This document shows positions 8,896 to 16,705 of a stretch of DNA of 64,000 bases, piece after piece. Under the pieces are notes generated by a model. The model saw only the letters and a list, made by a program, of their open reading frames with translations, ran no database searches and was not told where the DNA came from. The stretch spans positions 245,511-309,510 of the forward strand of contig NZ_VSMC01000001.1 in assembly GCF_008728965.1 (NCBI RefSeq), given 5' to 3'. The translations under genes were made by a program, and so were the position numbers. Each line of letters starts with the position of its first letter. Position 1 is the first letter of the stretch. This DNA is from Heminiphilus faecis. Lineage in GTDB: Bacteria > Bacteroidota > Bacteroidia > Bacteroidales > Muribaculaceae.

Positions 8896-9798
8896 ATGAA
8901 CAACAATATCCTCGACATATCAGGTCTTGCCCACATAAAGAGCATAGCCACCGACTTCAGCAACTACGAAAACCGCTACATATACGCCTATATCTCCGCC
9001 CCGGCGCGCGCCACCCATGCCATAACCGACATAGGCAGCATCGACGGCTTCTGCATCATGATCGTAAAGTCAGGACTGGGAGCCATCGAGGTCAATACGG
9101 AGACCTTTGACGTAGCGCCCGAGTCGCTCGTCATCATAGGCCCTAACCACTTCGTAAAAGCCGTCACCAACGAACGCCAGCCCCTTGATGTGGCTCTGCT
9201 GTTAATATCGCGCGAGTTCATGTACGACATAAACCTTGACCTCAACGTCATCAACATGAAAGTGCTTACGTTCAGCCATGCTCCTACAGTACCGGTCGAC
9301 TCTCGGGCATGCCGCATGCTGCGGAGCATGTTTGAGTCGCTCCACCTCGCCGCACTTGAAGCTGACGGAAATCCTTACACCAAGAGCATAGCGCGCAATC
9401 TGCTCGCCGCACTCTTCTATGAGCTGCTCAACATAGGCACCCGCATCACAGCCGGCAGCACCTTGTCTGCCTCACAAAGCCGTCGAGTGGCTTATGTACA
9501 TAAGTTTCTCGACTTGGTGAGCCGTCATCACTGTCAGGAGCGCTCAGTGAAGTACTATGCCGAAAAAATGTTTATCACCCCAAAATACCTGTCGGTGCTC
9601 ATACGCGAGGCCACAGGACACAGCGCCGTGGACTGGATAGACCAGTATGTCATACTCGAGGCAAAAAACATGCTGCGCTACTCCGGCAAAAACATACAGC
9701 AGATAGCCTACGATCTTAACTTCAGCAATCAGTCGGCCTTCGGAAAATACTTCAAAAACATCACCGGAGTATCGCCATCTGAATTTCGTCATTCATAA
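8896..9798 (+). CDS. AraC-family transcriptional regulator
   Basis: 300 residues. The C-terminal ~100 residues form the double helix-turn-helix: first HTH around VKYYAEKMFITPKYLSVLIRE, second around IQQIAYDLNFSNQSAFGKYFK, ending with the family signature ITGVSPSEFR. The N-terminal half has the strand-rich pattern of a cupin-like sensing domain, but no ligand can be named. It stands alone after the REP element. The upstream 70 bp is AT-rich, with no clear -7 box. The next gene starts 101 bp downstream behind its own distinctive promoter. It could regulate either neighbour or a distant locus. Confidence 0.92.
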   Translation: MNNNILDISGLAHIKSIATDFSNYENRYIYAYISAPARATHAITDIGSIDGFCIMIVKSGLGAIEVNTETFDVAPESLVIIGPNHFVKAVTNERQPLDVALLLISREFMYDINLDLNVINMKVLTFSHAPTVPVDSRACRMLRSMFESLHLAALEADGNPYTKSIARNLLAALFYELLNIGTRITAGSTLSASQSRRVAYVHKFLDLVSRHHCQERSVKYYAEKMFITPKYLSVLIREATGHSAVDWIDQYVILEAKNMLRYSGKNIQQIAYDLNFSNQSAFGKYFKNITGVSPSEFRHS

Positions 9799-9830
9799 AT
9801 ACCTGATTGCATGCATTTTACACGCATTCC

Positions 9831-9873
9831 GCCCGATTATACATAAAAACCGCCCTTCCGTGCTGTAACTTTG
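9831..9873 (+). promoter_or_regulatory. Promoter of the phage-like cluster, with a 20-bp element shared with the promoter at 58376
   Basis: GCCCGATTATACATAAAAAC (9831-9850) followed 15 bp later by the -7 box TAACTTTG (9866-9873) and CGG. At 58376-58418 the same element occurs with one mismatch, exactly the same spacing (35 bp start to start), and again TATCTTTGCGG. No ordinary -33 TTTG is present, so the element replaces or overlaps that position. It is probably the site of a specific activator or alternative sigma factor. Confidence 0.65.
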
Positions 9874-9898
9874 CGGCATAACCAACCGCAATCAGCAA

Positions 9899-12229
9899 AT
9901 GAAAAACACCGACATTTCGATAACACCCGCTCTGCCTGAAGCAGGTGACTCCTCGACCATCGTGATAAACATGCGCAACCGCAACGGTCGTCTTGTACCA
10001 GCCATGGACTCCCCGCCGGCAAGCGATGTGGCGGCCGAGTATACGCATACCGACGGCTCCCGGTCGGTATTTACCATTAATGACCGTGAAGTCGTCGTAT
10101 CGCGCGGCGGCTCCGACACATTATTGGGTACTCTGCCCGCCGACTTCAGGTGTGCGGCAGTCACAGCACGCTCAATCCTGTTCATGACCGATGCAGGACC
10201 GTGGCATGTCGATTACAACGAGGCTGCCGACAGTTTCACCGCACTCGGTACGAAACCGGAGTTTCCTCCTGTGGTCATAGAAGCCGCCGATGCCGGCGAG
10301 TATCATGTCATAGCTCCGGCGTGCCGGCTCGACCGGCCCGTGGAACGCTGGCCGGGCACACTCTCCGCCACCGACAGCCGGCGCATAACCTTTGCGCTCT
10401 ATTCGGCATATAACAGGGCGGCTGTCAAAGCTTCGTCGGCCGGTTGCTTTACGGCACCCGTGCTTGTATGGTACCGCATAACCGATGCCTCAGGCAATAC
10501 ACTTCACCGTTCGTCGCCGGTAATGCTTGCTCCTGCCGAAGAATACCGCCCTCCCCGGGCGGTTATAAAACTCTCCTCAGGCGATGGCGGCTATACCCAT
10601 GTCCTTGCCGGTCAGGTAAGCGTCAGAGCCTTCTCGATAGCTATGCGTATAGCCGCAGTGCCCGACTCCTCTTGGGCCCGTAAGGCGGCTGCTGTCGAGG
10701 TGTATGTATCACCGGCACTGGCTGTCGTCGATGCCGGTGCTGACGCGTCATTCGACTTCGGTGACGCCGATGGCTCGTACGGCACGGTCACCGCCACCCT
10801 GCCGCTGAAACACACTCCCGCACTCGCAACACTGCCGGTCATCGACAGGCTCGAAACCGCATGCCGGTGCATAGCCCGTATAAGCGATCCGTTTACGGGC
10901 GGTGTGCCGGTTATGCCGGAAGCCGCGCGCAGACTCGCCTTTATGAATTATGACACCGGTGCCGGTCTCGCCTCAGTCATGCGTAAAGACCCCGGTATGT
11001 ATCCGCCACTCAAGGGCGCCGTTGAAGCGCCCCATTCGTTCGCGGCCCGCACGGCACTCGTCACCGGCGACATGCTTGTGTGGGCCGACATAACACCTGT
11101 AAGGGCACTCCCGCAGTCACCTCTCGTCAGGGCCGTAAAAAGCATACCAGCCATGGCATGGACATCCGTGACAAGAGTGACACTGCGTCATGACGACGGT
11201 ACCGAGGAGATTGTATCGTCCATACACTCCGGAAGCGGCAACGCACCACTCCGGCTCAGCCCTCTGACAGCCTATCCGCATCCGGCGGCAATAAGAATGG
11301 AGCTCGGAGTAAGCTATGCCGACGGCACTCACCGCCACATCGACATACCGCTGTCGCCTTCACCGTGCCGGCGCATGGCCTGTCATCTTTCCGACAACTG
11401 CGCCCATATGGACCTTGAGCCCTGCGAAGAACCCCTCGCGCCCCTCTCTGCAGGACATCCGCCGCGGCTTGCCGGCACAGTGCTCGCGGCCTCGCCCTCA
11501 TCGCCCGTCGACATCGACTCAACGGCCGAAATAACATGCGGGCGCATCACGGCTGTCACTCCGGCCGCCAAGTCGTCAAGCGCATGGGACTTTGCACGGC
11601 GCCATCTTTATGTCTTTTCAGTCAACGGCATCTACGCACTCTCGGTCAACGCCTCGCGCACTCTGTCATCGGCCCACATCATCGACCGGCGGGGAGTCGG
11701 TGACGCCCGGAAAGTGGCCGTGACACCCGACGGAGTATATGCCTCGGCCCTTGACGACACACTGCTGCGCATAACCGCATCCAAGACAGCCGCACTTATG
11801 TCGCGGTGCAGGGCTCGACATCTTGTCTACCGGCCCGGACTGCAGGAATTGTGGTGTCTTATGCCCGACGGCCGCTGGCTTGTGCTTGACAGCGACAGGT
11901 GTGTACGGTACCACGACGGCTCCCGCACGGTCAGCTACGCGACAACGTTTGCCCTGCCCGGACAGAGGCCTCGCTCTGTCGGAGCGGTCACATGGCGTGT
12001 GAGGGCCGATGACTGCCGTCTGCGCGCCGCAGTCGAGAGCGACAACGGTTCTCGACGCCCGGCCCTCATAAACGCACTTAATGCTGCCGAGGCAGTGCAC
12101 GCCCCGCTCCGTGCCCGCATAGTCACCCGGCCTGTGAGGAGTGTCACCCTGCGGCTATCGGGCAGTGCCGACGAGTCTATGCAACTTGAAGAAATCATAT
12201 TGACACTTTTATCATGGACCGGTCACTGA
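9899..12229 (+). CDS. Large unknown protein of the phage-like cluster
   Basis: 776 residues, no signal peptide or membrane segment. The N-terminus holds a short motif NMRNRNGRLVPAMDSPP, followed by many short beta-strand-like repeats; the C-terminal part (about 550-680) contains propeller-like stretches (DFARRHLYVFSVNGIYALSV, KVAVTPDGVYASALDDTLLRI, LVYRPGLQELWCLMPDGRWLVL). I recognise no catalytic motif. Its stop overlaps the terminase start by 16 bp, so the two are translationally coupled. Next to a terminase this could be a neck, tail or DNA-stabilising structural protein, but that is inference from context and predicted beta structure only. Confidence 0.7.
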   Translation: MKNTDISITPALPEAGDSSTIVINMRNRNGRLVPAMDSPPASDVAAEYTHTDGSRSVFTINDREVVVSRGGSDTLLGTLPADFRCAAVTARSILFMTDAGPWHVDYNEAADSFTALGTKPEFPPVVIEAADAGEYHVIAPACRLDRPVERWPGTLSATDSRRITFALYSAYNRAAVKASSAGCFTAPVLVWYRITDASGNTLHRSSPVMLAPAEEYRPPRAVIKLSSGDGGYTHVLAGQVSVRAFSIAMRIAAVPDSSWARKAAAVEVYVSPALAVVDAGADASFDFGDADGSYGTVTATLPLKHTPALATLPVIDRLETACRCIARISDPFTGGVPVMPEAARRLAFMNYDTGAGLASVMRKDPGMYPPLKGAVEAPHSFAARTALVTGDMLVWADITPVRALPQSPLVRAVKSIPAMAWTSVTRVTLRHDDGTEEIVSSIHSGSGNAPLRLSPLTAYPHPAAIRMELGVSYADGTHRHIDIPLSPSPCRRMACHLSDNCAHMDLEPCEEPLAPLSAGHPPRLAGTVLAASPSSPVDIDSTAEITCGRITAVTPAAKSSSAWDFARRHLYVFSVNGIYALSVNASRTLSSAHIIDRRGVGDARKVAVTPDGVYASALDDTLLRITASKTAALMSRCRARHLVYRPGLQELWCLMPDGRWLVLDSDRCVRYHDGSRTVSYATTFALPGQRPRSVGAVTWRVRADDCRLRAAVESDNGSRRPALINALNAAEAVHAPLRARIVTRPVRSVTLRLSGSADESMQLEEIILTLLSWTGH

Positions 12230-14100
12230 CACACATAATCGATGAAAACACCCGCCGCAACACACTCCTTTCTGCTCCCTATGACCAGTTGTCAGGCACA
12301 GGCTGCTGCGGCAGGAGAGTGAAGACTCTTTCACCCGGCGGCGAAACGGTGTGGGTGCCGCAGTCCATGCTCGACGATGCCGACATAGAAGCCGCCTCAC
12401 GCGACGAGCGGCTATGGAGGCTGCTGCGGGTGCGCCATGACTTCGAGTACTGGGCGGCCGCATGCGTCACCGTAAAGGACAAGCTGACGGGACGCGACGT
12501 TAAATTCATGCTCAACCGCCCGCAGCGGCGCGTGGTGGCTCTGCTTGAGGAGCAACGTTGCGCGGGACTCCCCGTAAGGGTTATAATGCTGAAAGCCCGG
12601 CAGTGGGGAGGCTCTACGCTCGTACAGATGTATATGGCGTGGATTCAGTGCTGCCGCGCACGCAACTGGCACTCTCTCATCTGTGCTCATGTCAAGGACG
12701 TGGCAGCCACGATAAGAGGCATATACTCCAAGATGCTCGACGCCTATCCCCCCGAGTTCTGGGACGAGGAGCAGCAGCCGGGCTTCACTGCCTTCGAACG
12801 CTCTATCAACACCCGTCTCATACGTGGACGCGACTGCCGCGTGACAGTGGCGTCGAGCGAGCGTCAGGAGTCGGTGCGAGGTGCTGATGTGGCCATGGCC
12901 CACCTGAGCGAAGTGGCATTCTGGGCCGATACCCCATCACGCACTCCCGAAGGCTTCGTAAGAGCCATCTGTGCCGGCATAGCGAGAGTGCCGGAGAGCC
13001 TTGTGGTGCTCGAAAGCACAGCCAACGGCGTGGGCAATTACTTTCACTCCGAGTGGTTGCGTTCCAAACGTGGCGAGAGCGACAAGACAGCCATCTTCGT
13101 GCCGTGGTATGAGATAGACATTTACTCTGCCGCCGTCAATGACTACGGCAAGTTATGGATGTCGCTCGACTCATATGAAAAGTCACTTTGGGAGCGCGGA
13201 TGCACGCTCGAGCAGATAGCTTGGTACAAAGACAAACGACGCGAGTATCCTACGGCGGCACTTATGGCCGCTGAGTTTCCTACCGACGATATAGAGGCCT
13301 TTGCCAATACCGGTCAAGGTGTGTTCACTCTCGGTCAGGTGGAGCGCATGCGCGGATCGTGTATACCGCCCGCGGCTGTAGGAAGACTCGTTGCACAATC
13401 TGCCAAAGGCTACGGCGCACTGAATATCGACGGCTTCCGCGATGACCCCAACGGCTTGCTGAAAGTATGGCGGTTTCCGGAAAAGTCGCCGGCATGCCGG
13501 AACCGTTATGTGGCGGCTGTCGACATAGGCGGACGCTCAGAAGGCAGCGACTACACTGTCATATCGGTACTTGACGCGCTCGGCACTGAAGGCACCCCCG
13601 AGATAGCGGCTCAATGGCGAGGCCATGGCGACCACGACATAGTGGCATGGACCGCAGCGTCCATAGCCCAGTGGTATTGCGAGGCCCTGCTCGTCATCGA
13701 GAGCAACTCGCTTGAATCATCATCTACGGGAGGCGAACACGGCCTGTACGTGCTCTCCGAGCTGAACCACGTGTACCGCAATCTGTATAGGCGGCGTATA
13801 ACCGACTCCGTGAGCACAGGCTATGAGACACGGGTGGGCTTTCACACCAACCGGGCCACAAAGGCCATGATTATAAACCATCTTATAGCCATGGTCAGGG
13901 ATGACGGCTACATCGAACGTGACTTTGACGCCTGCGACGAGCTCGCCGTATACGAGAGCGACCCGTCGGGACGCTTCGGAGCTAAAGCCGGATATCACGA
14001 CGACATACTCATGACAAGAGCCATAGCCCTCTATGCTGCCTCACAATATCCGCCGGCCATTGTGGAGCATACACGCTTCCGCCGCAAATTCCGTTTTTGA
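12214..14100 (+). CDS. Phage-type terminase large subunit, apparently intact
   Basis: 628 residues with the parts of a packaging motor. The ATPase has a Walker A-like KARQWGGSTL (127-136), and a Walker B region AMAHLSEVAFW (about 227-237) with catalytic Glu233. The RuvC-like nuclease has Asp437 in AVDIGG, Glu496 in LVIESNSL and Asp596/Asp597 in GYHDDILMTRA. In phages this enzyme cuts concatemeric DNA and pumps it into the prohead. No small terminase subunit, portal, protease or capsid gene lies nearby. The start overlaps the preceding gene. All catalytic positions are present, arguing against simple decay; the cluster may be a domesticated or satellite-type remnant. Confidence 0.85.
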   Translation: MDRSLTHIIDENTRRNTLLSAPYDQLSGTGCCGRRVKTLSPGGETVWVPQSMLDDADIEAASRDERLWRLLRVRHDFEYWAAACVTVKDKLTGRDVKFMLNRPQRRVVALLEEQRCAGLPVRVIMLKARQWGGSTLVQMYMAWIQCCRARNWHSLICAHVKDVAATIRGIYSKMLDAYPPEFWDEEQQPGFTAFERSINTRLIRGRDCRVTVASSERQESVRGADVAMAHLSEVAFWADTPSRTPEGFVRAICAGIARVPESLVVLESTANGVGNYFHSEWLRSKRGESDKTAIFVPWYEIDIYSAAVNDYGKLWMSLDSYEKSLWERGCTLEQIAWYKDKRREYPTAALMAAEFPTDDIEAFANTGQGVFTLGQVERMRGSCIPPAAVGRLVAQSAKGYGALNIDGFRDDPNGLLKVWRFPEKSPACRNRYVAAVDIGGRSEGSDYTVISVLDALGTEGTPEIAAQWRGHGDHDIVAWTAASIAQWYCEALLVIESNSLESSSTGGEHGLYVLSELNHVYRNLYRRRITDSVSTGYETRVGFHTNRATKAMIINHLIAMVRDDGYIERDFDACDELAVYESDPSGRFGAKAGYHDDILMTRAIALYAASQYPPAIVEHTRFRRKFRF

Positions 14101-14185
14101 CCATAAGCTCCTCACAACAGACTCTTAACTCCTCCGTTAACCATATTTAACAGTCGTGTGCTTGTATTACGCCCATACTATGTTG

Positions 14186-14193
14186 TATATTTG
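14186..14193 (+). promoter_or_regulatory. -7 box upstream of the 14228 gene
   Basis: TATATTTG matches TAnnTTTG, 35 bp before the ATG. The 127-bp gap after the terminase therefore seems to hold a second promoter for the two small genes. Confidence 0.5.
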
Positions 14194-14227
14194 CATTGTA
14201 TTTTAACCACAAATATTTATCGATACA

Positions 14228-14704
14228 ATGAGAACACACATTTTTTACAGTACCCGCGACCACGATTTTTTAGAAGCATGTCAATCGGTACTTAAACAGA
14301 ATCCTGACAGGCAATTTGACTCGCTGCTGGCTCTGTCGATTGCCGTGTCGCGTAGTCAGGCTCCCTCTTACTATGTCGAACCTGACTACGCATACAGGAT
14401 CGTTCTCGCCATAAGGCGTAACGGCGGCATAAAAGGTACGGGCACGACACAGATGAAATGGGCCGAATTTTACCGCAAAGTCATGACACGAATGAAGCGC
14501 CGTAAGGGAGAGTCGCTTCGCGATGCCGTCATACATGTGGCCGCTTTCGAGCCGGCTGGCTCATTCTTCATATCACCGGAGTGCGGAGCCAAAATCCTGC
14601 GCACCCATCTTCGCCGCCGCACATGCGCCCTTACCACGCTCTTGTCCCCGGCTCTGGTCATCCGCAGCACACGCCGTAGATTTCGTCACAACATAAAACA
14701 TTAA
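14228..14704 (+). CDS. Small basic protein of unknown function with an internal repeat (phage-like cluster)
   Basis: 158 residues, strongly basic at the C-terminus (Arg/His-rich after residue 125). Two similar segments are visible. The first, near residue 40, reads SLLALSIAV then PSYYVEPDYAYRIV; the second, near residue 95, reads SLRDAVIHV then GSFFISPECGAKIL. The shared pattern is SL-x5-V then a short gap, aromatic-aromatic-(V/I)-x-P-(D/E). This looks like an internal duplication. No signal peptide and no family recognised. Preceded by its own -7 box and followed 19 bp later by another small unknown gene. Codon use is like its neighbours. Confidence 0.65.
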   Translation: MRTHIFYSTRDHDFLEACQSVLKQNPDRQFDSLLALSIAVSRSQAPSYYVEPDYAYRIVLAIRRNGGIKGTGTTQMKWAEFYRKVMTRMKRRKGESLRDAVIHVAAFEPAGSFFISPECGAKILRTHLRRRTCALTTLLSPALVIRSTRRRFRHNIKH

Positions 14705-14723
14705 CAGTAAAGCCATAACCATC

Positions 14724-15185
14724 ATGAATTCATCACATCAGGAAGTAGCAATAGTGCTCGACTACTCCGACATGGCCCGTGACATATATGCGGCCTCGGC
14801 ATTGCACAGCTATCTTTCACCCGAAGACAAGCCGCTTCCCCCTATGATTGTGCCCGACAACGAGCAGGCTCTCGTTCCTGCCTTGAAAAGCGCGTTCATA
14901 TTCACATCACTGAATATGCTGCCTCTCATAGCCGACATAGACCTGAACGACGACCACGGCATAAACCTGACGCTGAAGGTAAACACCGATACGGCCCGGC
15001 GCAAACTCGACCTGCTGCGCCATACCCTGCGCGATGCGGTAGTGGCATATGCCATGCACACATGTTGCCTCGGCATCGACGACACCATGTCGCAGCGATA
15101 CCGCGCCACGGCTCTGTCGGCCGTAGCCGCACTCAACATGCTATGCTCCACTCCGGCGGTCATACGCATAAATCCTCATCGGTGA
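14724..15185 (+). CDS. Small protein of unknown function (phage-like cluster)
   Basis: 153 residues, acidic in the N-terminal half and mostly helical by composition. A charged segment DTARRKLDLLRHTLRDAVVAYAMH lies near residues 90-113 (quote shortened: RRKLDLLRHTLRDAVV). No signal peptide, no obvious motif. It starts 19 bp after the 14228 gene in the same direction, so the two are probably coexpressed. Its position after a terminase suggests a phage-derived structural or accessory protein, but the sequence alone does not show this. Confidence 0.6.
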   Translation: MNSSHQEVAIVLDYSDMARDIYAASALHSYLSPEDKPLPPMIVPDNEQALVPALKSAFIFTSLNMLPLIADIDLNDDHGINLTLKVNTDTARRKLDLLRHTLRDAVVAYAMHTCCLGIDDTMSQRYRATALSAVAALNMLCSTPAVIRINPHR

Positions 15186-15200
15186 CCCGCGAAACCATAA

Positions 15201-15220
15201 ATTTTAATGGACGTTAAAAT
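15201..15220. promoter_or_regulatory. Inverted repeat between the phage-like cluster and thioredoxin
   Basis: ATTTTAA (15201-15207), 6-nt spacer, TTAAAAT (15214-15220). It could be a small operator or part of a weak terminator; no T run follows. Confidence 0.3.
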
Positions 15221-15291
15221 AACCGCAGTCAGTCAACCATAAATGCCCGTCGGCGTTTTCACTTTACGATAACCAAATTAATGTATATATT

Positions 15292-15585
15292 ATGGACTAC
15301 AACGAAATTATCAACGGAAACGACGTGGTACTCGTCGAGTTTTACGCATCGTGGTGCCCCCACTGCCGCCGCATGATGCCCGTGATCGAGCAAGTAAAAA
15401 AGCAGCTTGACGGTAAAGCGCAGGTACATCAGTTTGACATCGACGAAAACAAATCTCTCGCAAGTCAGCAAGAGGTTGATACCATACCGACGCTCATCAT
15501 ATACAAAGACGGTCGCGAAGTATGGCGTCATGCCGGTGAGACGGATGTAGACACACTGTTGCATCAGGTAGAGTCATACATCTGA
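15292..15585 (+). CDS. Thioredoxin-family protein with a CPHC active site
   Basis: 97 residues, slightly shorter than classical thioredoxin, with the fold complete: FYASWCPHCRRMMP (active site about residues 20-27), FDIDEN, and the cis-Pro loop DTIPTLIIYKDG near residue 65. No signal peptide, so cytoplasmic. The dipeptide between the cysteines is Pro-His, as in oxidising DsbA, rather than the Gly-Pro of reducing thioredoxin. In a thioredoxin fold, His at this position is known to raise redox potential. Physiological role is therefore uncertain. Monocistronic; a terminator follows. Confidence 0.92.
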   Translation: MDYNEIINGNDVVLVEFYASWCPHCRRMMPVIEQVKKQLDGKAQVHQFDIDENKSLASQQEVDTIPTLIIYKDGREVWRHAGETDVDTLLHQVESYI

Positions 15586-15630
15586 CTCCTGCGTCATTTA
15601 TTGGATACCGCGGCGTATATAACGCCGGTT

Positions 15631-15665
15631 AAATAGGCTGATTAGTCCGATTAGCCTATTTTTTA
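15631..15665 (+). terminator. Intrinsic terminator after the thioredoxin gene
   Basis: AATAGGCT (15632-15639) pairs with AGCCTATT (15653-15660), followed by six T's. Confidence 0.8.
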
Positions 15666-15666
15666 T

Positions 15667-15674
15667 TACCTTTG
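15667..15674 (+). promoter_or_regulatory. -7 box for the antiporter gene
   Basis: TACCTTTG directly downstream of the thioredoxin terminator, 39 bp before the ATG at 15713. Confidence 0.6.
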
Positions 15675-15712
15675 CGCAGCCGAAAACATTTAATGGTAAC
15701 ATCTTAATTATT

Positions 15713-16690
15713 ATGCTGCTCGACATTATATTTTTAATCTTGGGATTGGTGCTGATTTTGGTCGGCGCCAACGCTCTTACCGACGGCGCTTCAGCCATAG
15801 CACGACGCTGGGGAGTATCGGACCTCGTCATAGGACTCACCGTAGTGGCCTTCGGCACCTCCGCACCGGAGCTTGTCATCAGCATGGTGTCGGCATTTCA
15901 TGGAAGCGCCGAACTTGCCATAGGCAATGTGGTCGGAAGCAACATATTCAACATACTCGTCATAATCGGCGTCACGGCCATGGTGGTACCGATAAAGATA
16001 CAACGAAGCATAATGACCAACGAGATACCGCTCGTGATACTTTCATCACTCGTGCTGCTGGTCATCGGCAACACCCCTCTGCTTGATGCAGACGCGGCTC
16101 CTGTCGTGACTCGTGCCGACGGCATACTGCTGCTCTTGTTTTTCACCATATTCATGCGATACACCTTCTCGCAGGCCACTTCGGCAGGAGCCACGGGCAA
16201 TGAGGCTGTAGACAACCCTACGACAACGGCCATGCCCGTGTGGAAATCGACGCTTTGGGTCATAGGAGGCCTCGCGGGACTTATATACGGAGGCGACCGC
16301 TTCGTGGCAGGAGCCTCCGGCATAGCTGCCGGGCTTGGCGTCAGCGATGCCGTGATAGGTCTTACCATCGTGGCCGCGGGCACATCGCTTCCCGAACTTG
16401 CCACCTCCGTCACCGCGGCGCTAAAGGGCAAGACAGGCATAGCGCTTGGCAACGTCATAGGCAGCAATATCTTCAATATATTTCTCGTACTCGGCTGCAC
16501 GGCCACGATAAGGCCGCTGCCGTTCGGCTCCATAGGCAACGCGGACCTGCTCACGCTCACCGGCGCGAGTCTGCTCTTCTGGGTGTTTGGCTGGTTTTTC
16601 CGTAAGCGCACCATCACACGCGCCGAGGGCGCGGTGCTGACACTGTGCTACGTAGGCTATGTGGCGTGGTTGCTGGCCCACACGGCCTGA
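15713..16690 (+). CDS. Calcium/sodium antiporter of the CaCA superfamily (YrbG-like)
   Basis: 325 residues, about ten hydrophobic segments, inner membrane. The two inverted alpha repeats that define the family are plain: GLTVVAFGTSAPEL with GNVVGSNIFN in the first half, and GLTIVAAGTSLPEL with GNVIGSNIFN in the second. The Glu in each (S/T)xPEL and the Asn in GSNIFN line the cation site in characterised exchangers. Such proteins exchange Ca2+ for Na+ or H+. Monocistronic, with a terminator-promoter pair immediately upstream; it converges on the GH2 gene at 16706 with only 15 bp between stops. Confidence 0.93.
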   Translation: MLLDIIFLILGLVLILVGANALTDGASAIARRWGVSDLVIGLTVVAFGTSAPELVISMVSAFHGSAELAIGNVVGSNIFNILVIIGVTAMVVPIKIQRSIMTNEIPLVILSSLVLLVIGNTPLLDADAAPVVTRADGILLLLFFTIFMRYTFSQATSAGATGNEAVDNPTTTAMPVWKSTLWVIGGLAGLIYGGDRFVAGASGIAAGLGVSDAVIGLTIVAAGTSLPELATSVTAALKGKTGIALGNVIGSNIFNIFLVLGCTATIRPLPFGSIGNADLLTLTGASLLFWVFGWFFRKRTITRAEGAVLTLCYVGYVAWLLAHTA

Positions 16691-16705
16691 ACGCCGGCCG
16701 TGGCG

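Noticed and set aside
9831-15185. Complete prophage
   Set aside because: Only one recognisable phage gene plus three unknowns; no integrase, capsid, portal, lysis or att sites.
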